DNA of 64,000 bases from Planctomycetota bacterium (lineage in GTDB: Bacteria; Planctomycetota; UBA1135; GCA-002686595), in the NCBI GenBank assembly GCA_020638875.1, contig JACKHS010000010.1, positions 1 to 64,000 on the forward strand. The letters run 5' to 3'. This document shows positions 1 through 9,818 of the stretch, one piece after another (positions within the stretch are counted from its first letter, which is position 1; every line of letters starts with the position of its first letter). The translations under genes were made by a program, and so were the position numbers. The notes below the pieces were generated by a model. That model ran no database searches. It worked only from the letters and a program-made list of their open reading frames with translations, and was not told the origin of the DNA.

Positions 1-58
1 CTGGGCCGAGGGCGGCGCGCAGGGGCGCGGCGGGGGCAGGGGTGGGGGAGTCGCTCAT
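1..58 (-). CDS. possible start of a truncated gene, window edge
   Basis: On the minus strand an ATG at 58-56 opens a frame that runs off the left edge after 19 codons and begins MSDSPTPAP. No stop is met, but the stretch is too short to judge by codon use. No Shine-Dalgarno-like sequence precedes the ATG. It would be divergent from the gene at 260. It is offered only because a Pro/Ala-rich start is common in this genome. Confidence 0.25.
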   Translation of the reverse strand, partial: MSDSPTPAPAAPLRAALGP

Positions 59-259
59 GCCGGGGGGGAGTACGGCGCTCGGGGCGGGGTGCGAGCCGTC
101 AGAGTGTACTTCGGCGCACCGGCGGGCTGTGCTGTGGACCGGGGTCGCGGACTCGGCCGTCGACCCGGGGGCCGCCGCCCGCGCGCGGCGTCCGAACCCG
201 ACCGGCCGCGTCGGTTCTCCAGTGGTCGCCGCGCACCGTCGCGGTCATGATGGTCCGCC

Positions 260-883
260 ATGTCCGAGGAGCCCACCCCCCCGCTGCCCCGCTTTCGCCG
301 CCTCGGCGGCTTCCAGCTCCTGATCGCGATCGTCGTCCTGGGCCTCCTGGCCGGCGCGGTGCCCTTCCAGTGCAAGGCGCCCAAGGTCAAGGCCGGCGTG
401 ATCGGCGCGCTCGAGATCGACAAGCGCGTGATGAGCGAGCTCGACACGCCCGAGAAGCGCGTGCAGGCCTGGCTGACCTTCGGCGCGCCGCAGGTGCACA
501 ACCGCCTGCGCATGCTCGCCTTCGCGCCCAACATGCCCTTCCTCGTGACGCACGGGCTGCGCACCGAGGGCGGGCTCGTCGAGATCTGGGGCATCGACTT
601 CAAGGACCCCGGGTCGGTGCGCGTCGACGCCGCCGGCCGCACGATCACGGTGCACGTGCCGCGCCCGGTCAGCCTGGGCCTGGGGCGGCTCGAGGGCGAC
701 AACGCCGAGCGGGTGCCGCTCTACGACGCCTCCGAGGACGTGCCCGACCCGTCCGCGCAGGCGGTCAAGCTGATCGAGTGGTTCCTGCAGGGCATGCGCG
801 ACGCCGTGGCCCGCGACATCGACGGCGCCCGCCTCGAGATCGCCGTGGACCTCGAGCCGCCGCCCGCCGCCGCGGGGGGCTGA
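260..883 (+). CDS. hypothetical single-pass membrane protein, 207 aa
   Basis: The family is not recognised. A short Pro-rich cytoplasmic start is followed by one hydrophobic helix at about residues 18-38 (FQLLIAIVVLGLLAGAV), then a soluble domain of about 165 residues, so it is probably anchored with the C-terminal domain in the periplasm. The soluble part has alternating hydrophobic strands (RTITVHVP, ARLEIAVDL) and no evident catalytic motif. The ATG at 260 is chosen because it comes just before the membrane helix; the reading frame is clean to the TGA at 881-883. The next gene starts about 130 bp downstream behind its own promoter, so this looks like a single-gene unit. No function is proposed. 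Confidence 0.7.
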   Translation: MSEEPTPPLPRFRRLGGFQLLIAIVVLGLLAGAVPFQCKAPKVKAGVIGALEIDKRVMSELDTPEKRVQAWLTFGAPQVHNRLRMLAFAPNMPFLVTHGLRTEGGLVEIWGIDFKDPGSVRVDAAGRTITVHVPRPVSLGLGRLEGDNAERVPLYDASEDVPDPSAQAVKLIEWFLQGMRDAVARDIDGARLEIAVDLEPPPAAAGG

Positions 884-921
884 GCGCGCCGCCCGGACCC
901 GGCGCCCCGCCCGCCAGGGGC

Positions 922-950
922 TTGCCAGCCCCGCGCCCATCCGCTACAAC
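922..950 (+). promoter_or_regulatory. sigma-70-type promoter of the 42-aa protein gene
   Basis: TTGCCA at 922-927 and TACAAC at 945-950 are separated by exactly 17 bp, about 60 bp upstream of the ATG at 1013. The same -35 core with the same spacing recurs at 36365-36393 (minus) and 40689-40717, which strengthens the call. Confidence 0.5.
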
Positions 951-1012
951 CTTCGGCTCGCCATTCGCCGGGCGACCCTCCGCCCGACCCGATCCAGCCC
1001 CCAGAGACTCCC

Positions 1013-1141
1013 ATGGCCAAATCCCAGTTCAAGTCCGGTGGTCCCACCCGCGGTCGTCGTCGCATCCGCAAGATGGGCATGGGCTCCGGCAAGACCGTGG
1101 CCACGCTGAAGGCCAAGGGCAACACCAAGTACAAGAAGTAG
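1013..1141 (+). CDS. small highly basic protein, 42 aa
   Basis: An ORF of 42 codons begins MAKSQFKSGGP and ends NTKYKK before TAG at 1139-1141. Thirteen residues are Lys or Arg and there are no acidic residues, so the product is strongly cationic. It carries an RGRRRIRK cluster and a GMGSGK stretch. Such a composition is typical of small ribosomal or nucleic-acid-binding proteins; bTHX-like ribosomal proteins are comparable in size, but I do not recognise the sequence as one. Its reality is supported by a promoter at 922-950 upstream and a perfect terminator hairpin beginning 28 nt after the stop, which make it a free-standing gene. No strong Shine-Dalgarno sequence is visible (GAGACTCCC before ATG). 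Confidence 0.65.
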   Translation: MAKSQFKSGGPTRGRRRIRKMGMGSGKTVATLKAKGNTKYKK

Positions 1142-1168
1142 GTCGCGCGCACGCGCGCCTGCGGCACA

Positions 1169-1213
1169 CGCGGCCCCCGCGCCCCCGTCGTCGTCGGGAG
1201 CGCGGGGGCCGCG
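1169..1213 (+). terminator. hairpin terminator after the 42-aa protein gene
   Basis: CGCGGCCCCCGCGC at 1169-1182 is perfectly complementary to GCGCGGGGGCCGCG at 1200-1213 (14 bp). The outer CACACG and CGTGTG extend the pairing across a short bulge. There is no T tract, as expected at this GC content. Confidence 0.65.
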
Positions 1214-1278
1214 CGTCGTGTGCGGTCCGTGCGATCCGTGCGCGACGCCGGGGCGCGGCCGCCGCCGACCGCGCGGCG

Positions 1279-1308
1279 TTGTCCGCGGGAGGCGGCGGCG
1301 CGTAGAGT
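1279..1308 (+). promoter_or_regulatory. probable promoter of the helicase gene
   Basis: TTGTCC at 1279-1284 and TAGAGT at 1303-1308 are 18 bp apart. A Shine-Dalgarno-like GAGGGAG at 1319-1325 lies 4 nt before the ATG at 1330. Confidence 0.4.
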
Positions 1309-1329
1309 GCGCGCTCGCGAGGGAGACGC

Positions 1330-4300
1330 ATGCAGGAAGAGCCGCAGGAGCGCGAGGTCGAGGGCCCGGACGCGACGTCCGCCGCAGGGACGCCGGACGC
1401 GGCGCGCGAGGACGCCGCGCTCGACGCCGCGCCCGAACCCGCCGAGGCGCTCGAACCGCCGCCTCCGCCGCCGCTCTCGATCGCCGTCGACCTCGACGGC
1501 CGCGTGCACTTCGCGCTGCAGCAGAACGACGTACCCGTGCTCAAGCGCGTGCGCCTCGCGAACCTCGGCGACGAGGACCTCGAGGACCTCGAGCTCGTCG
1601 TGCGCGCCGAGCCCGCGTTCGCGCGTCCGCTGACGCTGCGCCTCGACCGCCTCGCCGCGGGCACGCTGCACGAGCTCGAGCGCCCGCCGCTCGAGCTCGC
1701 GCCGGCCTGGCTCGAGGACGTGAGCGAGCGCGTGCGCGGCGAGCTGGTGTTCGAGGTGCGCCACGGCGACGCGCTGTGGCTCGCGCACGTCGAGCCGGTC
1801 GAGGTCTTCGCGCGCGACGAGTGGAGCGGCCTCGGCTCGCTGCCGCAGGCCCTCGCCGCCTTCGTGCAGCCCAACGACCCGGGCGTGGCCGAGGTGCTCG
1901 GCGAGGCCGCGCGCCTGCTCGAGCGCTGGGGCGTCGACCCGTCGCTGCGCGGCTACCAGCACGCCGACCGCGCCGCCGTCGCGCAGCAGGCGGCGGCCGT
2001 CTACGAGGCGCTGCGCGCGCGCGGCCTGTCGTACGTCTCGCCGCCGGCGAGCTTCGAGCAGCGCGGCCAGCGCGTGCGCCTGCCCGCGCGCGTGCTCGCG
2101 GGCGGCATGGGCACGTGCCTCGACCTGGCGCTGCTGCTCGCGGCGGCGTGGGAGCAGATCGGCCTGCACGCGCTCGTCGTGCTCGAGCAGGGCCACGCCT
2201 ACGCCGGCGTGTGGCTCGACGAGGCGAGCTTCCCCGACCCCGTCGAGGACGTCGCGTCGCGGCTCGCGCAGCGCGTGGAGCTCGGCGAGCTGCTGTGCGT
2301 CGAGGCGATCGGGCTCTCCGCGCGGCCGGCGCTCGACTTCGAGGCCGCGGCGCGCGAGGGCAAGCGCCGCGCCGTCGCGCTCGAGCGCTTCGTCGCCGCG
2401 CTCGACGTGCGCCGCGCGCGCCTGGGCGGCGTGCGCCCGCTGCCCGCGCACGGCACGTGGCGCGACGAGGTCGCGGGCGGCGCGCGCGCGGCGGCGAAGC
2501 GCGCCGGACCTCGCCGCGCTCGGCGTGGACGCGGCCGCCGCGCCGACGCCGACCGTCGAGACGCCGGCCTCGCGCCTCGACCGCTGGCGCACGAAGCTGC
2601 TCGACCTCTCGCTGCGCAACCGCCTGCTCAGCTACCGCGACACGCGCACGACGCTGCCGCTCCTGGTGCACGACCTCGCGGCGCTCGAGGACGCGCTCGC
2701 CGAGGGCCGCGCCTTCCGGCTGCGCGCGCGGCCGCCCGAGCTGGGCGCGCGCGACCCGCGGGCCGCGCTCGACGACGCCGCGCGCGACGCGCAGCGCCGT
2801 GAGCTGCTCGACAGCGAGCTGCGCAGCGGGCGCCTGTGCGTCGACCTCGAGGCGCCCGCGCTCGAGCGCCACCTCGTCGAGCTCTACCGCGGCGCGCGCA
2901 CCGAGCGCGAGGAGGGCGGCGTCAGCGCGCTGTTCCTCGCGGTCGGCTTCCTCGCCTGGTACGAGGAGTCTGGCGCGGCGAGCGAGCGCCTCGCGCCGCT
3001 CCTGCTGCTGCCGCTCGAGCTCACGCGCAGCTCCGTGCGCGCGGGCTTCTCGCTCGCGCTCGCCGACGAGGAGCCGCGCGTCAACGTCACGCTGCTGGAG
3101 AAGCTGCGCGTCGACTTCGGCGTCGACGTGCCGGGCCTCGACCCGCTGCCCGGCGGCGAGGAGGGCGTCGACGTCGCCGCCGTGCTGCGCGCCTTCCGCC
3201 ACGCGATCCGCGACCAGGACCGCTGGAGCGTGCGCGAGGACGCGGCCGTGGGCCTGTTCTCGTTCTCCAAGTTCCTGATGTGGAGCGACCTCGCGCAGCG
3301 CGCGGGCGAGCTCACCGCGCACCCGCTCGTCGCGCACCTCGTCGAGCGGCCCGGCGACGCCTACGAGCCCGACGCGCGCTTCCCCGCCGCGGCCGAGCTC
3401 GACGCCGCGCACGCGCCGGGCGAGACGTGGTGTCCGCTGCCGGCCGACTCGTCGCAGCTCGCCGCGGTGTGGGCCGCGTCCGAGGGCCGCAGCTTCGTGC
3501 TCGAGGGCCCGCCCGGCACCGGCAAGTCGCAGACGATCACGAACCTGATCGCGCACGCGCTCGCGAGCGACAAGCGCGTGCTGTTCGTCTCGGAGAAGAT
3601 GGCCGCGCTCGACGTCGTGCGCGCGCGCCTCGAGAAGCTCGGGCTGGGCGAGTTCTGCCTCGAGCTGCACTCGAACAAGACCAGCAAGCGCCACGTGGTC
3701 GAGCAGCTCGGCGCCGCGCTCGAGGTGCGCGCCGGTGCCGACGCCGGGGCGCGCGAGGCGACCGCGCGCGAGCTCGGGCGCCTGCGCGAGGAGCTCGACG
3801 CCTACGTGCGCGCGCTGCACGCGCCGCGCGCCTCGGGCGAGACGCTGTGGACCGGCCTGGCCTTCCTCGCCGGCGCACCGGCGGCGCCCGCGCGCGTCGC
3901 GCTCGAGCGCGACTACGACGCTGCCGGGCTGGCCGCGGCGCGCGCGAGCCTCGAGCCGCTCGCGCTGGCCGACGAGCTCTCCGACGCCGCTCGCCGCGCA
4001 CCCCTGGCGCGCCGCGCGGCTGCGCGAGGTGTCGCCTGGCGACCTGGCCGCGATCGAGGACGCCGTGGCGCGCGTGAGCGAGGCGCTCGCGGCGCTGCGC
4101 GCGCGCGCGCGGCGCGGCCGCCGCGCCGACGCTGGGGCTCGACGTCGTCGCCGCCAGCGCGCTGCAGCTCGAGGCCGTCGACGCGCTCGCGCGCGAGCTG
4201 CTCGCCGCCCTGGGCTCGCGGCGGCGCTGCTCGTGTGCGCCCTGACGCCGCGGAGGCCGAGGCCGAGGCGCGCGCGCTGATCGAGCGCGTGGAGGATCGC

Positions 4301-7300
4301 GCCGCCCGCCGCGCGCGCGTCCGTCTCGCGCGCCACGAGCCCGCGTTGCTCGAGCTCGACCTCGAAGGCCTGCGCGCGGCGTGGATCGAGGCCGAGGCGC
4401 GCTTCTGGCCGCTCGCGTGGTTCGGGCGGCGCAAGGTCACGAAGACGCTCGCGCTCGTCACGAAGGGCGGCGCCGCGCCCGCGCGCGAGGAGGTCGCGGC
4501 CTTGCTCGGCGAGGCGCTCGAGCTGGCGCGGGTCGAGCGCGACCTGCGCGCGCGCCGCGACGAGGCCCGCGCGCTCTTCTTTCGGCGCCTGTGGCGCGAC
4601 GGAGAACCGGACGCGCGCGAGCTCGCCGATGCGCTCGCGTGGGCGCTCGGCCTGCGCGAGCTGGCGCGGCGCCTGGCCGGGCGCGCGCGGCGCGGCGAGC
4701 CTGCGCGAGGCGTGGGCCGGCCTGCTCGCGGAGGAGCGCGCGAGCGCCTCGCGAGCGGCGGCGACCTCGCGCGCGAGCTCGAGGCCTTGCGCGCGGCGCT
4801 GGCGACCGAGCGCGACGCGCGCGCGGCGCTTCGCGCAGCGGCTGGAGCTGGACGAGGCGCGCGCCTTCGGCGAGCCCGACGTGCCTGGCGCGCTGGAGCG
4901 CCGCGACGCGGCCTGCGCGGGCTGGCGCGGGCGTACGCCGAGCCTGCGCGAGTGGTGCGGCTGGCGCCGCGCGCGCCGCGCCGCCGAGGAGGCCGGGCTC
5001 GAGCCGCTGCTGCGCGCGCTCGAGGACGGCGCGCTGCCGGTCGCCGACGCGCGCGCCGCCTTCGACCACGCCTGGTACGCGCGCTGGTGCGCCGAGCACT
5101 TCGCCGGCGAGCCGGCGCTGAAGAACTTCCTGCGCCCCGAGCACGAGCGCCGCGTGGCGGACTTCCGCGCGCTGACCGCGCGGCTCGCCGAGCTGACGCG
5201 CGACGTGTTGCGCGCGCGGCTCGCCGAGCGCGTGCCGCCGCCGGGCGCGCGCGACCTCGACTCCTCGGAGACCGGCGTGCTGCGCCGCGAGCTGCGCAAG
5301 AAGGCGCGTCACAAGCCGGTGCGCGCGCTGCTGCGCGAGCTGCCGAACCTCGTGCCGCGGCTGAAGCCGGTGTTCCTGATGAGCCCGCTGTCGGTGGCGC
5401 AGTACCTCGAGCCGACGCACGCGCCCTTCGACCTCGTCGTCTTCGACGAGGCCTCGCAGATCCCGGTGTGGGACGCGATCGGCGTGCTCGCGCGCGCGCG
5501 CCAGGCCGTGATCGTGGGGGACCCCAAGCAACTCCCGCCGACGAGCTTCTTCCAGCGCGGCGAGGACGAGGACGGGCCCGAGCCGGACGACGCGGTGCCC
5601 GAGGACCTCGAGTCGATCCTCGACGAGGCGCTCGCGTCGGGCCTGCGCACGCTCACGCTCGACTGGCACTACCGCAGCCGCCACGAGAGCCTGATCGCGT
5701 TCAGCAACCTGCGGTACTACGACGGCCGCCTGGTGACCTTCCCCTCGCCGCTGCTCGCGCGCGAGGGCGTCGCGTGGCGGCCGGTGCCCGCGGGCGTGTA
5801 CGACCGCTCGGGCACGCGCACGAACCGCGCCGAGGCGGAGGCCGTGGTGGCCGAGGTCGTGACGCGCCTGAAGGACCCCGCGCACGCCGACCGCTCGCTC
5901 GGCGTGGTGACGTTCAACCAGGCGCAGCAGACCTTGATCGAGGACCTGCTCGAGGTCGCGCGTCGCGAGGACGCCGCGCTGGACGCCGCGCTCGCCTCCG
6001 AGGCGCGCGAGGCGCTCTTCGTGAAGAACCTCGAGAACGTGCAGGGCGACGAGCGCGACGTGATCTTGTTCTCGGTCACCTACGGCCCGGACGAGCGCGG
6101 GCGCGTGTCGCTGAACTTCGGCCCGCTGAACCGCGACGGCGGCGAGCGACGCCTCAACGTCGCGGTCACGCGCGCGCGGCGCGAGGTGCTCGTGTTCTCG
6201 TCGCTGCGGCCCGAGCACGTCGACCTCGCGCGCACCACCGCGCGCGGCGTGGCCGACCTCAAGGCCTTCCTCGAGTACGCCGACCGCGGCGCGAGCGCGC
6301 TCGCCGGCGACAACCGCTTGCGACCCGCGGCCGGCGCCGCGCACGGCCTCGCGGCGCGACTCGCCGAGGCGCTGCGCGCGCGCGGCTACGAGGTCGACGA
6401 GGCCGTCGGCGCCAGCCGCTTCCGCGTCGACCTCGCCGTGCGCGACCCGCGCGACGCCGAGCGCTACCTCGTGGGCCTCGAGCTCGACGGACCCGGCTAC
6501 GCCGCGAGCCTGACCGTGCGCGACCGCGACGCCTCGCGCCCGGGCGTGCTGGCCGGGCTCGGCTGGCGCCTCGCGCGGCTGTGGTCGTGCGACCTGTACT
6601 TCGACGTCGAGGCGGAGGTCGCGCGCGTGCTCGCGCTGGTCGACGCCGCCCGCGCGGCGCGCGAGGCCGAGGACGCGCCGGGCCCGAGCGCGGCCGTCGA
6701 GGCGCCGCTCGCGGCGGCAGGGGGACGGCGCCGACGCGGCCGCCGCGCTCCCCGAGGACGCGCCGCGCCTGGCGAGCGCACCGCCGCCGCCGCCCGCGCC
6801 GCCGGCGCCCGAGCCCTACGCGCCCTTCGATACGAGCCGCCCGCTCGGCGACGCCGACGCCTTCCACGAAGGCCGCACGAACCGCAGCCTGCGCGCGGCG
6901 ATCAAGCACGTCGTCGCGCAGGAGGGCCCGCTCTCGCTGGACCTGCTCGCGCGGCGCCTGGCGGCGCTGTGGCAGCTCCCCAGCGTGCGCGCGAAGACGC
7001 TCGAACGCGTGCGCGAGCTCGTGCCGCCGGAGGTCGTCGCCCGCGAGGAGTCGGGCGCGCTCTTCCTGTGGCCGGCCGACCTCGACCCCGCGGCGTGGGA
7101 GACCTACCGCCCCGCGCGCGAGGGCGACGAGCCGAGCGAGCGCGCGCTCGACGACGTGCCGCTCGCGGAGCTGCGCAACGCCGCGCTCGCGCAGCTGCGC
7201 GCGCACGTGGCGCTGCCGCGCGAGGACCTGGCGCGCGAGACGGCGCGCGTCTTCGGCTTCGCGCGCCTGGGCAGCGCGATGCGCCCGCGCCTCGACGCCG

Positions 7301-7365
7301 CGCTGGACCTGCTCGTCGCCTCCGGCGCCGCGCGCGCGGACGGCGACGCGATCGAGCTGGCGTAA
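1330..7365 (+). pseudogene. DUF4011/DUF3320 superfamily 1 helicase-nuclease, frameshifted
   Basis: One gene of about 2010 codons, read by joining frames. Residues about 40-180 form a beta-rich domain. About 190-350 looks transglutaminase-like, with GTCLDLALLLA (Cys codon 2116-2118) and QGHAYAGVW (His codon 2194-2196). DUF4011 starts near 2560 (LDRWRTKLLDLSLRNRLL). Walker A GPPGTGKS is at 3506-3529, FDEASQIP near 5440, GDPKQLPPTSFF near 5520, and motif VI LNVAVTRARREV near 6155. A Vsr-like nuclease domain lies near 6340-6620 and a DUF3320-like tail near 6840-7350. The frame changes near 2490, 3995, 4105, 4220, 4695, 4745, 4835 and 6720, each in GCG repeats or a G run, so no intact product is encoded as sequenced. 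The largest open pieces lie within 1330-2490, 2525-3990 and 4835-6720. Relatives act in DNA or RNA transactions and some occur in anti-phage systems. Sequencing indels are as likely as true decay. Confidence 0.8.
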
Positions 7366-7701
7366 CTCGCTCGGGCGCGCACCGGCGCGCGGCGCCTTCC
7401 GCACGTGGCCCGCGGCCCGCTCGCGGGGCGTCGCGAGCACCGTTCCCAACGCGAAGCGGGCCGCTCCCTTCCAATCGGCGGCTGTCGCGCCTCTCGAGGG
7501 AATAGCGCGCCGTGCGCGCGCAGTGCAGGGCTCGGAGACGCGGTCGACTCGCGACACTTCGCAAGCGACCGCGGCGATCGGAGGAAGCTCCTCGCGGTTC
7601 GTAACCCGGTCCGCTCCGAGCCCTACGCTCGTGGGCGGTCCCCCCATCGCCGCCCCGCTCGCACCCTCGTCGATGGGACCTCATCTCGCAAGGAGGTAGA
7701 C
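7366..7701 (+). other. intergenic region upstream of the kelch gene
   Basis: The 336 bp hold no supported ORF. A short GC hairpin (GCGCGC...GCGCGC) lies just after the helicase stop, and a consensus Shine-Dalgarno AGGAGGT sits at 7691-7697. I could not place a convincing promoter. Confidence 0.5.
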
Positions 7702-9183
7702 ATGTCGTCGCTTCGCTACTCGCTCGTCCCCGCGCTGCTCTTCGCAGCCGACGCGGCTCTCGCGGCCCCGCAGTGGGAGTCCTTCGAACTCGGCGCGAAC
7801 CGCCAGTACATGTGCGGCTGCACGCTCGACGATCTCGCGTTCGTCGTCGGCGGCAGCGGCTTCTCGACCGTCTCGGACCACGTCGACATCTACGACGCGT
7901 CCACCGGCCTGCTCACCGCCGCGCACCTCCCGGTGGCGAAGTCTCGGGCCGCGGCCGCGGCCCTGGGGCGCAAGGTGTACATCGCTGGCGGCACGCTCGG
8001 CGGTCCCTACACGGATCGCGTGGACATCTACGACGTCGACACCGGCGCCTGGAACCTCGAGACGCTCAGCCTGTCCCGGGGCGCGCTCGCGGCGGTCGCG
8101 CTGGGGACCAAGGTCTACTTCGCCGGCGGCTTCTCCAATCTCGGGTACACCGACCGGATCGACGTCTTCGACACCGCGGCCGGCACGTGGTCGACGGATC
8201 AGCTCCCGTCCCCGCGCGCGTACGTCCGCGCCTTCACGATCGGGCAACGCGTGTTCTTCGCCGGGGGCACCCACTTCAGCGTCCTGACCGACGAGATGCG
8301 TGTGCTCGACACGACGACGTCGACGTGGTCGACGGTCACGCTCCCCGCGCCGACGGCCTCGCTCGACGTCGCCGTCGTCGGGAACCGCGCCTACCTCGGC
8401 GGTGGTCTGCTGACGGACGCGATCTGGGAGTACGACGACCTCACCGGGACGATCACCACGATCCCCACGCCGGTCCTCGGAGAGGGGCGCGGCTTGGCGC
8501 GTGCCGGAGACCGGATCCTGCTCGCCGGCGGGTGGCCGGTGCCCCAGGTGGAGGTGGGTGTCGACCGCGTCGACGTGTACGACCTCACCACGGGCACGTG
8601 GCAGGTGCAGCGCCTGTCCCTCGGGCGCGCGCGCATGGTGGCGCTCTCGCTCGGAGAGCGGGCGCTGTTCGCCGGCGGCGACCTCCCGTTCCTGAGCTTC
8701 ACGCCGCGCGTCGACGTCTACACGGCCGGCCCGGGCCACGCGTACTGCTCCGGCGACGGGACGGGGCAGGCCTGTCCGTGCGGCAACGGCGGCCTGGAAG
8801 GGCAAGGCTGCGCCAACTCGACGGGCGCGAGCGCGCTGCTCACGAGCTGGGGCTCCGCCAGCGCGGCGCAAGCCGCCCTCGGCTTCGACGTCGCCGGCGT
8901 TCCCGCCGCGCAACCGATCCTGCTCTTCGCCGGCTCGAGCGCGATCGCGGGCGGGGCGGGCGCGAGCTTCGGCGACGGCCTGCGCTGCGCCGGCGGGACC
9001 GTCGTGCGCCTGGCGACGCGCCTGGCGGACGCGCAAGGCGCGACGAGCTTCCCGCCCGCGCAGACCGGGAGCTTCGCCGCGGGCACGCAGGTGCGGTACC
9101 AGGCCTGGTACCGCGACGTGGCCGGCCCGTGCGGACACGGCTTCAACACGAGCAACGGCGTGATCGTCGACGTGCTCCCGTAG
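7702..9183 (+). CDS. secreted kelch-repeat protein with Cys-rich C-terminal module
   Basis: A protein of 493 residues. An N-terminal signal peptide (SLVPALLFAADAALA, likely cut after residue 22) precedes six or so kelch-type blades between about residues 35 and 340, each with a GG pair (VYIAGG, VYFAGG, VFFAGG, ILLAGG) and a D-x-YD/FD turn (VDIYD, IDVFD, VDVYD), so a beta-propeller is expected outside the cytoplasm. Residues 348-493 form a separate module with CPCGN, GCANS, FGDGLRCAGG, AWYRD and CGHGFN. The same module ends the otherwise unrelated protein at 12171-13337. The start is fixed by AGGAGGT four nt upstream of the ATG. A terminator follows at 9203-9239, so the gene is monocistronic. 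Ligand unknown; the tail may serve in secretion or surface attachment, which is inference. Confidence 0.85.
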   Translation: MSSLRYSLVPALLFAADAALAAPQWESFELGANRQYMCGCTLDDLAFVVGGSGFSTVSDHVDIYDASTGLLTAAHLPVAKSRAAAAALGRKVYIAGGTLGGPYTDRVDIYDVDTGAWNLETLSLSRGALAAVALGTKVYFAGGFSNLGYTDRIDVFDTAAGTWSTDQLPSPRAYVRAFTIGQRVFFAGGTHFSVLTDEMRVLDTTTSTWSTVTLPAPTASLDVAVVGNRAYLGGGLLTDAIWEYDDLTGTITTIPTPVLGEGRGLARAGDRILLAGGWPVPQVEVGVDRVDVYDLTTGTWQVQRLSLGRARMVALSLGERALFAGGDLPFLSFTPRVDVYTAGPGHAYCSGDGTGQACPCGNGGLEGQGCANSTGASALLTSWGSASAAQAALGFDVAGVPAAQPILLFAGSSAIAGGAGASFGDGLRCAGGTVVRLATRLADAQGATSFPPAQTGSFAAGTQVRYQAWYRDVAGPCGHGFNTSNGVIVDVLP

Positions 9184-9202
9184 CCCGAGGGTAGAGAGAG
9201 CT

Positions 9203-9239
9203 GCGAGGCCCGCGGCGCCGCAACGGCCGCGGGCCTCGC
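9203..9239 (+). terminator. hairpin terminator after the kelch gene
   Basis: GCGAGGCCCGCGGC at 9203-9216 pairs perfectly over 14 bp with GCCGCGGGCCTCGC at 9226-9239, leaving a 9-nt loop, 20 nt after the stop codon. Confidence 0.7.
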
Positions 9240-9353
9240 GCTCGTTCGAGGTCGCCGACGGTGAGCGCGATCCGGCGCAGGGGCGAGCGGCGGGGCGTCC
9301 CGCGGGAGCGCCGGGTGAGGGTGGAGTCGAGCGAGGCGGGCGCGCGACCCGCA

Positions 9354-9818
9354 CTAGCGCCGCGGCACGACGAGCTCGAGGTGATTCTCGTCGCCGCGGC
9401 GGCGGTAGCGCATCGCGCTCACGACGGCCCGCACCATCTGGATCCCGCGGCCGCCGACGGTCGCGTCGGCGATGCTCTTGGGCTTGGCGGGGGGCGGGTA
9501 CCCCGTGGGGTCGAAGGGCCGGCCCGCGTCGACGAGTTCGACGAGGAGGTCCGAGGCGCGCGGCGTGATCGCGACGCGCAGCACGCTGGTCTCGCCGTCG
9601 AAGCCGTAACGGATCGCGTTGCCCACCAGCTCCTCGAGGATCAGCTCGACCGCGTCGAGCGCGCGCACCTCGACGTTCGCCGCGCTCAGCGCCGCGCGGG
9701 CGCGGGCCCGCGCGTCCTCGAGCGCGCGCAGGTCGTTGGGCAACTCGAGGCGCACGAGCGCGCGCGCGCCGTCGCGCGGAGCGCGCTCCTCGGCTCGGAG
9801 CTGCCGTTCGCGGCTCAC
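9354..9818 (-). CDS. RsbW-like anti-sigma serine kinase (HATPase_c_2)
   Basis: A protein of 154 residues with a GHKL ATPase fold. The N box is LILEELVGNAIRYGF, the G1 region is DAGRPFDPTG, and the G2 region is GGRGIQMVRAVVSAM. This is the layout of RsbW/SpoIIAB-type kinases, which phosphorylate a STAS antagonist and sequester a sigma factor or another partner. The start is a GTG at 9818-9816 that overlaps the stop of the STAS gene as GTGA, so the two are translationally coupled; longer frames extending upstream lie in the wrong phase of the STAS gene. It is the last gene of the 11328-9354 operon. No sigma factor is adjacent; the nearest one is the ECF gene at 31845, so the target is unknown. 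Confidence 0.85.
   Translation of the reverse strand: MSRERQLRAEERAPRDGARALVRLELPNDLRALEDARARARAALSAANVEVRALDAVELILEELVGNAIRYGFDGETSVLRVAITPRASDLLVELVDAGRPFDPTGYPPPAKPKSIADATVGGRGIQMVRAVVSAMRYRRRGDENHLELVVPRR

Noticed and set aside
1541..5299. Very long open frames on the strand opposite the helicase and other genes
   Set aside because: They are Arg/Ala/Pro-rich by-products of high GC codon third positions, hold no domain motif, and oppose frames with clear domains.
1330..7365. Naming the helicase as a specific known defence system such as Mokosh or hhe
   Set aside because: The partner kinase or HEPN domain expected in those systems is not visible, and neighbours are not defence genes, so a named assignment is unsupported.
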